Below, in pieces: positions 37,355-46,605 of a stretch of 64,000 nucleotides of DNA; position 1 is the first letter of the stretch, and each line of letters opens with the position of its first letter. Source of the DNA: Alphaproteobacteria bacterium (GTDB lineage: Bacteria > Pseudomonadota > Alphaproteobacteria > Caulobacterales > Caulobacteraceae); contig JANYET010000052.1 in assembly GCA_025359785.1 (NCBI GenBank), positions 1-64,000 on the forward strand, in the 5' to 3' direction. The notes beneath the pieces were generated by a model. The model was not told where the DNA came from. It made no database searches and was given only the letters and a program-made list of their open reading frames with translations. The position numbers and the translations under genes are program-made.

Positions 37355-38275
37355 CTAGCCGACAAAGCCCGCGGCGCGGCGCAGGCGGTCGTTGATCGCC
37401 TCGCCCAGCCCTTCACCCGGTATCGGGGCGACGGCGATGCCGCGCGCGTCCGAGCGGTCGGCGGCGCGGAGGTAGGCGAAGAGGTTGGCGGCGGCCTCGG
37501 TGAGATCCCCCTCGGGACTGAGATTGAGGCTGCCCTGGCTGAGCGGCCCAAAGCCCAAAAAGACTTCGCCGTCGCGCGGCTCTTCGGCGTTCAGGCGCAG
37601 CGGCAGGTTGGGCGCGTAGTGGCGGGCGAGCCGGCCAGGCGAGCGCTTCGCGTCCGCCTCGGCTTCCGACAGCGGCCCGATCAGGGCTTCGATCTCAGCC
37701 CGGGTCACGGCCCCGGGCCGCAGCAGGCGCGGTTGGTCCAACAGGCTCACCACCGTCGATTCCAGGCCGATCCGGCAGGGGCCGCCGTCGAGCGCGGCCG
37801 CCGCGCTCCCGCCGGTCTCCTCGAGTGCGTCGGCGAAGGTCGTGGGGCTCGGCCGCCCCGAGCGGTTGGCCGACGGCGCCACCAGCGGGCCGCCGAAGGC
37901 GTCCAGTAAGGCGCGAGCCGTCGGATGGGCGGGAGCCCGGACCGCGAGGGTATCGAGCCCGGCGCGCGCTAGGTCGCAGACCGCGGCCTCATCGGCGATG
38001 GGGAGCACCAGGGTCAGCGGCCCCGGCCAGAAGGCCGCCGCCAGCTGCTCGGCGCGGTCGTCGAAGACCGCGATGCGGCGCGCCATCGCTGCGTCAGCCA
38101 CATGAGCGATCAGGGGATTGAAGGCGGGCCGGCCCTTGGCGGCATAGACCGCGGCCACCGCACGCGGGTCGCCGGCGTCCGCCGCCAGGCCATAGACTGT
38201 CTCGGTCGGCAGGATGACGAGGCCGCCGCCCTTCAGCGCGGCGACGGCTTCGGCTATGTCGGCGGCTTGATCCAC
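37355..38275 (-). CDS. L-threonylcarbamoyladenylate synthase, Sua5/YrdC type
   Basis: 306 residues, GTG start. Makes threonylcarbamoyl-AMP from Thr, bicarbonate and ATP for the universal t6A37 tRNA modification. YrdC domain with LPTETVYGLAAD, KGRPAFNPLIAHV and APSANRSGRPSPT; the extra C-terminal Sua5 domain (about 210-306) distinguishes it from the shorter TsaC. Co-directed with the FAD oxidase downstream. Confidence 0.93.
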   Translation of the reverse strand: MDQAADIAEAVAALKGGGLVILPTETVYGLAADAGDPRAVAAVYAAKGRPAFNPLIAHVADAAMARRIAVFDDRAEQLAAAFWPGPLTLVLPIADEAAVCDLARAGLDTLAVRAPAHPTARALLDAFGGPLVAPSANRSGRPSPTTFADALEETGGSAAAALDGGPCRIGLESTVVSLLDQPRLLRPGAVTRAEIEALIGPLSEAEADAKRSPGRLARHYAPNLPLRLNAEEPRDGEVFLGFGPLSQGSLNLSPEGDLTEAAANLFAYLRAADRSDARGIAVAPIPGEGLGEAINDRLRRAAGFVG

Positions 38276-38309
38276 GGCGGCTCGTTACACCGCCGAGACC
38301 TGCGCTGTC

Positions 38310-39074
38310 CTACCTCGGCTTGCGGAACTTGTAGATGAACTGGTCGGTATGGCCGCGGATCGCCTTGTCGAAGACCACCTTCTTGAGGTCGTCCCCGGGG
38401 TTGCGCAACGCCTTGCTCTCGCCCTCGAAAACGAAACCGGCCTCCTCGACCTGCTTCTTGACGATGGCCGGATCGATGCGGTGCAGGGTGTCGGTGTCGC
38501 GCAGGCCGGAGCCGGCCTCGGCGGTGTGGTCGACCACCAGGAACACCCCGCCTGGCTTTAGAGCCTTGTAGACCTGCTTGGAGAAGACCACGGGGTCCAG
38601 CTTGCCCATGAACTTGTCCGGATAGTCGTGATAATTCTGCACCGTGAACACTAGGTCCGCCGGCTCCGGCGTCGCGAAGGCCGCGCCGGGCTGCAGGATC
38701 ACCGAGGTGTTGGGATAGCCTTCCTTGGCCAGCATCTGGTTCTTCACCGGATCGGGCTGGGCTTCCTTGGCGTACTCGTTCGGCCAGATCATGAAGACGT
38801 GGCCCTTCGGACCCACGATCTTCGAGAACACCTTGGTGAAGTAGCCGGAGCCCGGGATCAGGTCGACGACCTTGTCTCCGGATTTGACGCCGGAAAAGGC
38901 GACGACCTCGGCGATGTGGCGGCGCTCATCGTCCTTGCGGTCGGCGTCGCGGCCCTTGTCGGCCACGGCGGCGGTGACATAGGCGGGAACCGCCGGCGCG
39001 GCGACCGCAGCGCCGGTTCCTTGGGCCGCGGCGAGGCTGACCGCCAGCGAGGCGGCCAAGAGCAGGAATTTCAT
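38310..39074 (-). CDS. SAM-dependent methyltransferase fold with signal peptide
   Basis: 254 residues from ATG 39074 (GGGAGA before it). A convincing signal peptide (LLLAASLAVSLAAAQGTGA) precedes a class I methyltransferase core: VVDLIPGSGYFTKVFSKIVG (motif I), PEPADLVFTVQNYHDY (motif IV area) and LKPGGVFLVVDH (post-III). SAM is not normally available outside the cytoplasm, so an exported methyltransferase is odd; such proteins are nevertheless common in Caulobacterales. It might bind another ligand. Separated from the b561 gene by 119 bases. Confidence 0.8.
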   Translation of the reverse strand: MKFLLLAASLAVSLAAAQGTGAAVAAPAVPAYVTAAVADKGRDADRKDDERRHIAEVVAFSGVKSGDKVVDLIPGSGYFTKVFSKIVGPKGHVFMIWPNEYAKEAQPDPVKNQMLAKEGYPNTSVILQPGAAFATPEPADLVFTVQNYHDYPDKFMGKLDPVVFSKQVYKALKPGGVFLVVDHTAEAGSGLRDTDTLHRIDPAIVKKQVEEAGFVFEGESKALRNPGDDLKKVVFDKAIRGHTDQFIYKFRKPR

Positions 39075-39193
39075 CGTTATCTCCCAGATTCTAGAGTAAC
39101 GCCCGCGGAAGCATGGGCTCGGCTCCGGCCGCTTGAATGACGCGGATCGGGTTTTGGCCGATCTCACCTCACCGCTCGTCGCCACGCCAGGGG

Positions 39194-40498
39194 TTAATTG
39201 CGCCTGGCGTTGAGCTGGACGCGGACGACGACCTTGGCCGGCACCTGGTCGGTGGCCGTGAATTCACCCTGGCCCACGCCAAACAGCGTGCGGTCGAGGC
39301 TGGCCTCGCCGCTCATCTGCGCCTTGTCGCCAACGATCTTCAGCTTGAACGGCAGATCGAGCGGCTTCTTCACCCCGCGCAGATCAAGCGTCCCATGGGC
39401 CAGATAGGCGCCCTCGCCCTGCTTCTCGAATTTCGTGGCGGTGAAGATCGCCTTCGGGTGGGTCGCGGCGTCGAACCAGTCGGCGGACGGCAGGGACGCG
39501 TCGCGCTGGTCGTCGCCGGTCCTGGCCGAGGTCATGTCGATGGTGACCGTGACCTTCGATTTGTCGAGCGCGTCGGGCCCGAACGCGATGTCGGCCCTCC
39601 AGCTGTTGAACCGCCCCTTCACGGGGTCGCCGCTCCATTGAGTCTCGAAGTTGAGGCTGGAGCCCGGCGCGACCTTCCAGGCGACGGCGCCGGTCGGGGC
39701 CGCGGCAGCGGGCGTTGCGGCGGGCGTTGTGGAGGTCGCCGTCGCCGACGCGGGCGGGTCTGGCAGGAACGGCGCGGCGGGCGCGGCTTCGGCGGGCGCG
39801 GAGCCACTGGCCGGATGCGGCGGGTTCACCAGCTTGCCGAAGGCTATGGCGCCCACAACCGCGAACCCGATCAGCAACAGGCGCGGATCCAGCCAGCGGC
39901 CGGCCACCGCGCCCGGCGCCATCCGCGACAGCACCGGGGTGTTGCGATCGAACAGCTGGTGCTTCAGCGCGCCGGCCACATGCAGGACGAAGAGCGCGTA
40001 GAAGCCCAGTCCCAGGAGACCGTGGCTGTTGCCGCCGATCAGGTTCGCCATGTGCTTGGCGGCCGGCGCGAGCGCGTCCGTCCCGGGAATGTTCGGCCAG
40101 GGCACACTCCAGAACAGCACGGTCGGGATCGCCGTCTTGCTGGTCGAGACCATCAGCCAGCCCGTCAACGGCATGCCGATCATGATGATGTAAAAGCCCC
40201 AGTGTACGATCTGGGACAGCACCTTCTCCCAGACCGCCAGGCCCGCGGGCTCCACGGGCGGCGGATTGGTCAGCCGCCAGCCCAGGCGGATGATGGAGAG
40301 CACCATGATCGAGATGCCGATGGACTTGTGCAGCTGGGTCAGCGCGAACCCTGTGGGCGTGTGCCCGCCCATGCGCCAGGCGATGGAGACCTGGGCGACA
40401 ATGGCCAGTGCGATCAGCCAGTGCAGTACGATCGCCACGGCCGCGTAGCGACTTTGGCCCCCGCCGGCGAATTTGGGGGCGAAACGGGCAGCGGTCAT
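39194..40498 (-). CDS. Cytochrome b561-YceI fusion
   Basis: 434 residues. N-terminal diheme b561 membrane module (helices with H26 in VLHWL, H57 in LHKS, HWGFYII and FVLHVAGALKHQ) covering residues 1-205, then a Pro/Ala-rich linker (about 215-270) and a periplasmic YceI domain (about 275-434: GSSLNFETQWSGDPVKGRFN to the end). YceI domains bind isoprenoids such as ubiquinone precursors. The fusion couples quinone binding with membrane electron transfer. A free YceI gene lies directly upstream on the same strand. Confidence 0.9.
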   Translation of the reverse strand: MTAARFAPKFAGGGQSRYAAVAIVLHWLIALAIVAQVSIAWRMGGHTPTGFALTQLHKSIGISIMVLSIIRLGWRLTNPPPVEPAGLAVWEKVLSQIVHWGFYIIMIGMPLTGWLMVSTSKTAIPTVLFWSVPWPNIPGTDALAPAAKHMANLIGGNSHGLLGLGFYALFVLHVAGALKHQLFDRNTPVLSRMAPGAVAGRWLDPRLLLIGFAVVGAIAFGKLVNPPHPASGSAPAEAAPAAPFLPDPPASATATSTTPAATPAAAAPTGAVAWKVAPGSSLNFETQWSGDPVKGRFNSWRADIAFGPDALDKSKVTVTIDMTSARTGDDQRDASLPSADWFDAATHPKAIFTATKFEKQGEGAYLAHGTLDLRGVKKPLDLPFKLKIVGDKAQMSGEASLDRTLFGVGQGEFTATDQVPAKVVVRVQLNARRN

Positions 40499-40547
40499 GC
40501 GGGACCTTCCTGTAGGAGCCTCGGGCCTGTGGAGGCCTTGGGCTCTT

Positions 40548-41156
40548 CTACTTCTTTTCGAACTCGATCTCGAAGATCACATCGACATCGTCGCTGGTGA
40601 ACTGATTGAGCACGAAGTTGGAGACTCCGAAATCCGACCTTTTAATCCGCGTCGCGCCGGAAAATCCCAACCGTGTGCCGATCGGCGTCATCCCGTGGCC
40701 CGCGCCGTCAAAGGTGACGTCGAGCGTGATCGGCCGGGTCACCCCGTGGAAGGTCAGGTCGCCGGTGACCGTCCCCTTGCCATCGCCGCCGCCCTGCAGA
40801 CCCGTCGAGACGAAGGTGATGGCGGGGAATTTCTCGACCTCGAAGTAGCCCGCGATCTGTTTGTCGAAGGCCGGATCGTGCGTGTCGATGGACCGGGGAT
40901 CGACGGTGAAGGTGAGCTTCGTCGCCTGCCAGTTCGCCGGGTCATAGGCGAACCCGCCCTCCAGGCCGTTGAAGCGGGCGGTGTAGTGCGAAAAGCCCAT
41001 GTGGACGATCTTCACCGTCAGGCTGGCGTGGCGCTTGTCGAGCACATAGTCGCCGGCCGGAACCTTGGCCGGATCGGTCGTCGAGGGCGCGGCCGCGGCG
41101 ACGCCGGCTGCCAGCGCGAGCGCCAGGATCAGGGTCGGGGCGAAGGCGCGCGTCAT
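40548..41156 (-). CDS. YceI family periplasmic lipid-binding protein
   Basis: 202 residues from ATG 41156, signal peptide (TLILALALAAGVAAA). Lipocalin-like YceI fold: LDKRHASLTVKIVHMGFSHYTARF, FDKQIAGYFEVEKFPAITFVST, GDLTFHGVTRPI and RSDFGVS. These proteins bind polyprenyl lipids in the periplasm. Located 49 bases upstream of the b561-YceI fusion and probably co-expressed with it. Confidence 0.92.
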   Translation of the reverse strand: MTRAFAPTLILALALAAGVAAAAPSTTDPAKVPAGDYVLDKRHASLTVKIVHMGFSHYTARFNGLEGGFAYDPANWQATKLTFTVDPRSIDTHDPAFDKQIAGYFEVEKFPAITFVSTGLQGGGDGKGTVTGDLTFHGVTRPITLDVTFDGAGHGMTPIGTRLGFSGATRIKRSDFGVSNFVLNQFTSDDVDVIFEIEFEKK

Positions 41157-41319
41157 AGTCGAAGGCTCCGGCGGGTCGGCCAAACAGGGTTGCCAGTCAA
41201 CCTAGGCGAAAGACGGGCGCGCGCCATTTACGGCGTATGGCCCGCGCTGGCCCCTCGACACCCGCGACATCCGGGCCGCTTGGGCTTAAGAAAAACGCCG
41301 ATCTGATCCGGAGCCGTTC

Positions 41320-43077
41320 ATGACCTTCCGCGCGCCCGTCCGGGACCTCGCCTTCGCCCTCTCCGCCGTCGGCCACGACGCCCTGATCGCGCGGGCCTAT
41401 GCCGACCTTGACGCCGACACGGTGGCCGCCGTCCTGGAGGCGGCCGGGGCCTTCACCACCGACATTCTCGCCCCGTTGAACCGCAAGGGCGACACCGAGG
41501 GCGCGCGATACGAAAACGGCAAGGTCACCGCCGCGCCCGGCTTCGCCGAGGCCTACCAGGCCTTCGTCGCGGGCGGCTGGAACTCGCTCAGCGCCGATCC
41601 GGCGCACGGCGGCCAGGGGCTCTCCAAAGCCATGGAACTGGCCGTCTTTGAGATGGTCCACGCCGCCAACATGGCTTTTGGCCTCTGCCCGATGCTGACC
41701 CAAGGCGCCATCGAGGCCCTCGACCTGCACGGCACGGAACGCCAGAAGCGCCTGGTGCTGCCCAAGCTGGTCAGCGGCGAATGGACCGGCGCCATGTGCC
41801 TCACCGAGCCGCAGGCCGGCTCCGACCTCGCCGCGTTGACATCCATCGCCCGGCCCGACGGCCAGGGCGGCTACCGGCTCTCCGGCCAGAAAATCTACAT
41901 CACCTGGGGCGATCATGACGCCGCCGAGAACATCTGCCACCTGGTGATCGCGCGCACGCCCGACGCACCGCCCGGCGTCAAGGGCATCAGCCTGTTCCTG
42001 GCCTCGAAGTTCCAGGTGAAGGACGACGGCGGGCTGGGGCCCCGCAACGACTTCCGGGCCGCCTCGATCGAGCACAAGCTGGGCATCCACGGCTCGCCGA
42101 CCTGCGTCATGCTCTACGAGGACGCGCAGGCCGAACTGGTCGGCGAACTGGGCCAGGGCATCCCGCACATGTTCGTCATGATGAACGCCGCGCGCCTGCA
42201 GGTAGGCGTCCAGGGCGTCGCCATCGCCGAGCGGGCCTTCCAGCAGGCGCTGGCGTTCGCCCAGGACCGTAAGCAGGGCCGCACGGTCTGGGAGGCAGAC
42301 GGTGCGATCTATGGCCACCCGGACGTGCGCCGGACGCTGATGCTGATGAAGGCCAAGATCGAGGCCGCCCGCGCCATCTGCCTGACCACCGGCGTGCTAT
42401 CCGACCTCGGCAGGCTCGCCGACAGCGAGGAAGAGCGCGCCGCCGCCAAGGCCCGCCAGGAGCTGCTCACCCCGATCGCCAAGGCCTGGTCGACCGACAT
42501 CGGCGTCGAGGTGGCGTCGATGGGTTTGCAGGTGCACGGCGGCATGGGCTTCATCGAGGAGACCGGCGCCGCCCAGCACTACCGCGACGCCCGTATCGCC
42601 CCGATCTACGAGGGCACCAACGGCATTCAGGCCATCGACCTGGTCGGCCGCAAGGTCCGCATGGCCGACGGCGCGGTGATGAAGAGCCTGCTGGGCGACC
42701 TGGCGCTGACCGCCGAGCGCCTGAGCGAGGTTCCGGACCTGGCGATCGTCGGCCGTCGCCTGGGCGCGGGTGTCGCGGCCCTGGAGCGGGCCACCGACTG
42801 GATCCTGGCCAACGGCGGGCCGCCCAGCCTGTCGGCCGCCACGCCCTATCTGAAGCTGGCCGGCGACGTGATCGGCGGCGCCATGCTGGGCCGCCAGGCG
42901 CTCGCCGCGGCGGGTTCACCCACGTTCTCCGATGACCCGTGGCTCAAGAGTAAAGCCGCCCTCGCCCGCGTCTTCGCCGGTCAGGTCCTGACCCAGGCGC
43001 CCGGCCTGGCCGACGGCCTTATGGACGGCGGCGATGACCTGGAGGCCACCAGCGCCCAGGCGCTTTCCGCTTCGTAG
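41320..43077 (+). CDS. Acyl-CoA dehydrogenase (long C-terminal-extended type)
   Basis: 585 residues. ACAD fold: FAD-stacking segment TGAMCLTEPQAGSDLAAL, SGQKIYITWGDHD, the C-terminal helix segment MQVHGGMGFIEETGAAQHYRDA-like, and the catalytic Glu in APIYEGTNGIQAIDLVGRK. The extra C-terminal helical domain (from about 470) is of the type found in DMSP- and 3-methylmercaptopropionyl-CoA dehydrogenase (DmdC-like) or long-chain forms. Dehydrogenates acyl-CoA and passes electrons to ETF. Convergent with the next gene. Confidence 0.92.
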   Translation: MTFRAPVRDLAFALSAVGHDALIARAYADLDADTVAAVLEAAGAFTTDILAPLNRKGDTEGARYENGKVTAAPGFAEAYQAFVAGGWNSLSADPAHGGQGLSKAMELAVFEMVHAANMAFGLCPMLTQGAIEALDLHGTERQKRLVLPKLVSGEWTGAMCLTEPQAGSDLAALTSIARPDGQGGYRLSGQKIYITWGDHDAAENICHLVIARTPDAPPGVKGISLFLASKFQVKDDGGLGPRNDFRAASIEHKLGIHGSPTCVMLYEDAQAELVGELGQGIPHMFVMMNAARLQVGVQGVAIAERAFQQALAFAQDRKQGRTVWEADGAIYGHPDVRRTLMLMKAKIEAARAICLTTGVLSDLGRLADSEEERAAAKARQELLTPIAKAWSTDIGVEVASMGLQVHGGMGFIEETGAAQHYRDARIAPIYEGTNGIQAIDLVGRKVRMADGAVMKSLLGDLALTAERLSEVPDLAIVGRRLGAGVAALERATDWILANGGPPSLSAATPYLKLAGDVIGGAMLGRQALAAAGSPTFSDDPWLKSKAALARVFAGQVLTQAPGLADGLMDGGDDLEATSAQALSAS

Positions 43078-43091
43078 ACCTGGCGGCCGCC

Positions 43092-44273
43092 TCAGGCCGC
43101 CTGAAGCGCCGGAGCGTCATGCAGGGCCGGGTCGAGGCCCTGGCCCATCAGGTCGATGAAATTGTCGCGGAAGAAGGCGCGCTTGGCCGCCTCGGGCATG
43201 CCGTCCAGGCTATCGTTAAACCGCTTCAGCGGATTGCGGCCGCCTTCGACGTGCGGGAAGTCCGAGGAGAACAGCAGCATCTCGCGACCTGAATTCTCGA
43301 TGATCCAGCGGGTGTCCTCGTGCGGGTAGGGCGTGGCGCGGAACTGGCGGCGCAGGATTTCGCTGGGCCTGGCCGACAGCGTCTGTAGCCGCTCTTCCTT
43401 GCCGAAGGCCGCGACGCCGGAGTCCAGGAACCGCATCAGGCTGGGCAGCCACGACGCGCCGAGCTCGATCGCGCCCCACTTCAGCCGCGGGAAGCGGTCG
43501 AAGACCCCGTCGATGACCAGGGCCGAAAGCGTCTGCCACAGGCTGAGTGGGATCGACATGAAAGTGAGCGAGGTGAAGTTCTCGTCGCCACCGTGGAAGT
43601 CCTTCACGAACGGCAGGCCGTTTTCCAGATAGTCGTGCGCCATCTTCTCCTCACCGCCGACGTGGAAGAGGATCGGCAGGCCGGCCTCCTCAGCCAACGC
43701 CCAGAGCGGGTCCAGCTCCACATGGCTGGGCGAGAAGCCCGGCGGGTGGCGCGACGCGATCACCAAGGCCTTGGCGCCCAGGGCGATGGCTTCCCGAGCA
43801 ATCTGTGGCGCGCGCTTGCGATCCACCAGCGGCACATAGGCCGTAGCCAGCAGGCGGCGGTCCACCGCGCAGAACTCGGTCATCATCCGGTTGTGAGCGC
43901 GCGCGGTTTCCAGCGCGAGGTCGATCTCGCCCATCTGCTCCAGGCCGAAATTGGACAGGCAGGCCGTGGTGAACACCAGCTGGCTCGCGAAGCCGAAGTG
44001 GTCGAGCGCCTTGGGGCGGTCAGCCGCGCGGAAGGCGCCCAGCGCCTGATAGTTCTTGCGCAGCAGCAGGTTCGCCTCGTCGCCGGCGCGGAACTCGGCG
44101 TCATCCTGCATCGCCTGGATCTTCGCCGACCACTCCGGAAGGATCGCCTTGGGGCCGGCCAGTTCGACGAACCGGTCGCGGAATTTCGGGTCGATATAGG
44201 GGTTGATCGTGCCCGGCAGCTCCATCACGTGGCTGTCGGCGTCGTGGATGGTTTGGCCCTCGACGTATGGCAT
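43092..44273 (-). CDS. Amidohydrolase (amidohydrolase-2 family)
   Basis: 393 residues from ATG 44273 with AGGGAGGA before it. Begins [12 protein letters not shown] (metal-binding D-x-H region), and has [15 protein letters not shown] and [16 protein letters not shown] (catalytic Asp loop). This places it with TIM-barrel metal-dependent decarboxylases/hydrolases such as the aminocarboxymuconate-semialdehyde decarboxylase group. Substrate unknown. Only 15 bases separate its start from the divergent glycosylase gene. Confidence 0.88.
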   Translation of the reverse strand: MPYVEGQTIHDADSHVMELPGTINPYIDPKFRDRFVELAGPKAILPEWSAKIQAMQDDAEFRAGDEANLLLRKNYQALGAFRAADRPKALDHFGFASQLVFTTACLSNFGLEQMGEIDLALETARAHNRMMTEFCAVDRRLLATAYVPLVDRKRAPQIAREAIALGAKALVIASRHPPGFSPSHVELDPLWALAEEAGLPILFHVGGEEKMAHDYLENGLPFVKDFHGGDENFTSLTFMSIPLSLWQTLSALVIDGVFDRFPRLKWGAIELGASWLPSLMRFLDSGVAAFGKEERLQTLSARPSEILRRQFRATPYPHEDTRWIIENSGREMLLFSSDFPHVEGGRNPLKRFNDSLDGMPEAAKRAFFRDNFIDLMGQGLDPALHDAPALQAA

Positions 44274-44288
44274 GCGAAATCCTCCCTT

Positions 44289-44876
44289 ATGGTTGCCCCT
44301 ATTTCGCACGCTGAGGCGGCGCGCCGTCAAGCAAAGCTGTTCGCGATGCATTCGGCTGAGGCTGCGTCGGCCTTGATCGGCTGGACGTTGAGCGTGGACG
44401 GGGTCGGCGGCCGGATCGTCGAGACCGAGGCCTACGACCATGAGGATCCGGCCTCGCACAGCTTCGCGGGTCCGACCGAGCGCAATGCGGTGATGTTCGG
44501 GGCGGCGGGCGCGGTCTACGTCTACCGGTCCTACGGTATCCACTGGTGCATGAACCTGGTCACCGCCGGGCCGGCCAGCGCCGTCCTGATCCGCGCCATC
44601 GAGCCCACCGACGGCCTCGACCTGATGATCGCCCGGCGCGGCCTCGACGATCCCCGCCGCCTGTGTTCGGGTCCTGGGCGTCTGTGCCAGGCGCTGGGCG
44701 TCAGCCGCGACCTCAACGGGATGCGCATCGACCGCCCGCCGTTCGCACTGACACCCGGTCTGCCGGCAGAGGTGATCGTCGGGCCGCGTATCGGCATCAC
44801 CAAGGCTGTCGCCTTGCCCTGGCGCTTCGGAGAGGCCGGCTCGCGGTTCCTCTCACGGCCATTTCCGAAGGCTTGA
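44289..44876 (+). CDS. DNA-3-methyladenine glycosylase, AAG/MPG type
   Basis: 195 residues; ATG 44289 gives the whole fold, a second ATG at 44346 is possible. Excises alkylated purines in base excision repair. [20 protein letters not shown] (catalytic Glu in ETEAY), [24 protein letters not shown] and VLIRAIEP are diagnostic of the eukaryotic-type AAG family. No signal peptide. Divergent from the amidohydrolase with only 15 intergenic bases, so at least one promoter must overlap a coding region. Confidence 0.9.
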   Translation: MVAPISHAEAARRQAKLFAMHSAEAASALIGWTLSVDGVGGRIVETEAYDHEDPASHSFAGPTERNAVMFGAAGAVYVYRSYGIHWCMNLVTAGPASAVLIRAIEPTDGLDLMIARRGLDDPRRLCSGPGRLCQALGVSRDLNGMRIDRPPFALTPGLPAEVIVGPRIGITKAVALPWRFGEAGSRFLSRPFPKA

Positions 44877-44879
44877 CCC

Positions 44880-45443
44880 TCAGCCCAGGTGCGCGAAGAG
44901 CAGCCCGACATAGGCGGCCATCGCCAGCGCGCCCAGCGGCGTAACGATCTCATGGAAGCGCGGTCGGCGGATCGCGAAGCCGGCGGCGGCGAGGACCGCG
45001 AAGGCCCCGTGAAAGGCCAAATTTCCACGCGACGGCAAGCGTCCTTCGAGAATCCATACCCTGGCCACGGTCGAGGTCAGCATGAGCAGCAACGCGGCGA
45101 AGAACGGGCGGCGCTCACGGTAGAAATGATCCTTAAGGTCAACGGGTCGATTCTCCGGGAAGTCCGGCAGCACCAGGCCGCACATCATGTAGAGCAGGAT
45201 CATCTGCGTCAGCACCGCGCAGAACTGCACGAACGTCCAGTTCGTGTGTCGCGCCAAATCGAAACTGGTCCACCAGGCCTGCGCCGTGATCACCAGCAGC
45301 AGCGCCGACCAGAGGATCGTCGGGAGGTAGAAGGTCACCCGGCCACGCGCCAGCAACAGGCCACGATAGCCCTGCAGGATCTGGGTGATCGCCAGGCCCA
45401 GGATGATCGAGAGCAGGACCGAGAGGTAGGAAAACGCGTCCAC
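44880..45443 (-). CDS. Hypothetical integral membrane protein
   Basis: 187 residues from GTG 45443 (MDAFSYLSVLLSIILGLA). A longer in-frame start to 45755 gives only arginine-rich noise. About six hydrophobic helices, with a conserved first helix of this hypothetical family (LSIILGLAITQILQGYRGL), and a WWTSFDLARHTNWTFVQF loop. The family is common in Caulobacterales and sphingomonads with no assigned function. Stop is 4 bases from the convergent AAG gene. Confidence 0.75.
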   Translation of the reverse strand: MDAFSYLSVLLSIILGLAITQILQGYRGLLLARGRVTFYLPTILWSALLLVITAQAWWTSFDLARHTNWTFVQFCAVLTQMILLYMMCGLVLPDFPENRPVDLKDHFYRERRPFFAALLLMLTSTVARVWILEGRLPSRGNLAFHGAFAVLAAAGFAIRRPRFHEIVTPLGALAMAAYVGLLFAHLG

Positions 45444-45546
45444 ATGCCGAGTTAGACCGCCAGTTCGCGGCCCGCGCAAGGCGGCGGCTGCGGCCGCGGG
45501 ACGCCGGCCGCAGCCTCCAGGCGATCCTGTCAGTCCCAGGCCGGGT

Positions 45547-45921
45547 TCAGCGCGGCTCGCTCGCGGCGGCGCGGATGCGGGCGTTGGATTGCGCCAGCGC
45601 TGCATCGGGGATCGAGACCATCTGGCTCGTATCGATCTCCCTCGGGACCGCGTGCGGCCCCGGCAGGGCCGGCGGCGGCTGCGGGGCCCGCTGCGCCTGC
45701 AGATTGGCGATCGCCTGATCCGACCGCAGGCGGGCCTGCAGGGTCGCGAGTTCATTGGTCTGGGCGATGTCGCGGGCGCGGGCGGCCTGGGCTTCGGCGA
45801 AGGCCAGCGCGTCGCGCGCCTGGATCAGATCGCGGACGGGCTGGGCCGCCGCCGGCCCGGCGAGGGCGAGGGCGAGGGCGAGGGCGAGGGCGAGGATCGC
45901 GAGGAAGGCGGGCGCGCGCAC
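45547..45921 (-). CDS. Small exported protein with hexanucleotide repeat in signal peptide
   Basis: 124 residues, function not recognised. The signal peptide core is LALALALALAG, encoded by six tandem copies of a 6-bp unit (45860-45895). The mature part is helical and Ala/Gln-rich (coiled-coil-like RDALAFAEAQAARARDIAQT), followed by a Pro-rich tail with DTSQMVSIPDAALAQS. It could be a periplasmic scaffold. No cysteines. Confidence 0.65.
   Translation of the reverse strand: MRAPAFLAILALALALALALAGPAAAQPVRDLIQARDALAFAEAQAARARDIAQTNELATLQARLRSDQAIANLQAQRAPQPPPALPGPHAVPREIDTSQMVSIPDAALAQSNARIRAAASEPR
45860..45895. repeat. Hexanucleotide microsatellite, six copies
   Basis: Six exact copies of GCGAGG on the plus strand; on the coding strand this is a repeated Leu-Ala pair in the signal peptide hydrophobic core. 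Changes of copy number would stay in frame and lengthen or shorten the core by two residues. Confidence 0.8.
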
Positions 45922-45941
45922 GGCCGCTGAACGCGCGCCGG

Positions 45942-46496
45942 CTACTTGCGCTCCACGTGGAAGCGGATCAGCTCGTTCTTCGGCGCGTCCCAGTCCGGGC
46001 TCAGCTCGACGGCCTTCTGATAATCGAAATAGGCGGACTTGGAGTCCTCCAGGCCCTCATAGGCCAGCGCCCGGTTGAAATAGACCTTGGCCGGCTGTTC
46101 GACGCCCAGTTGCAGGCCCTTGTTCAGGTCCGGCAGGCTGGCAGCGTAGTGGTGCTCGCCGATGGCGACGGCGCCGCGGTTGACATAGGCCTCGCCCATG
46201 TCCGGCCGGATGCGGGCGGCCTCGTTGAAGTCCAAGGTCGCGTCGGACCAGTTCAGCCGGCGCATCTTCAAGACGCCGCGGTTGACCAGGGTCCCGGCCC
46301 GGTCCCGGCTGTTCAGCATCTCCTTGTCGAGCGCCTCGGTGCAGGGCTCCTCGAGGCGTACGCCCGACTTTCCGGACAAAGCCGCCTTGGAACAGGCCTC
46401 CGCGAGACCCCCGCCGATCACTGTCACCGACGCGCGCGCCGCGCCGCCTACCAGCAGGGCGGCGATGGCCGCCGCGCCTAGGATCAGCCGCTTCAT
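45942..46496 (-). CDS. Exported TPR protein
   Basis: 184 residues. Signal peptide (AAAIAALLVGGAARA), two Cys (35 and 52 region) that may pair, then three TPR units: LVNRGVLKMRRLNWSDATLDFNEAARIRPD, AYVNRGAVAIGEHHYAASLPDLNKGLQLG and AKVYFNRALAYEGLEDSKSAYFDYQKAVELSPD in pieces. A periplasmic adaptor/scaffold is likely; partners unknown. Confidence 0.82.
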   Translation of the reverse strand: MKRLILGAAAIAALLVGGAARASVTVIGGGLAEACSKAALSGKSGVRLEEPCTEALDKEMLNSRDRAGTLVNRGVLKMRRLNWSDATLDFNEAARIRPDMGEAYVNRGAVAIGEHHYAASLPDLNKGLQLGVEQPAKVYFNRALAYEGLEDSKSAYFDYQKAVELSPDWDAPKNELIRFHVERK

Positions 46497-46605
46497 GGGA
46501 TTGTCTCCTCGCCAGGCCGGGCGGTTCTAGAGCGACCGCGTACCGGCGTTCGGAGCGGAGCCTCCTCCCACAACCGGCGGCTGTCAACGCGAGCCTGAGG
46601 CCAGG

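Noticed and set aside
43078-43091. Short GGCGGC/GCCGCC hairpin between convergent genes as a terminator
   Set aside because: Only 6-bp stem overlapping coding ends without a T-run; too weak to list.
43593-44876. Long N-terminal extension of the alkyladenine glycosylase
   Set aside because: The extension overlaps the amidohydrolase in antisense and lacks similarity; the AAG fold begins after 44289.
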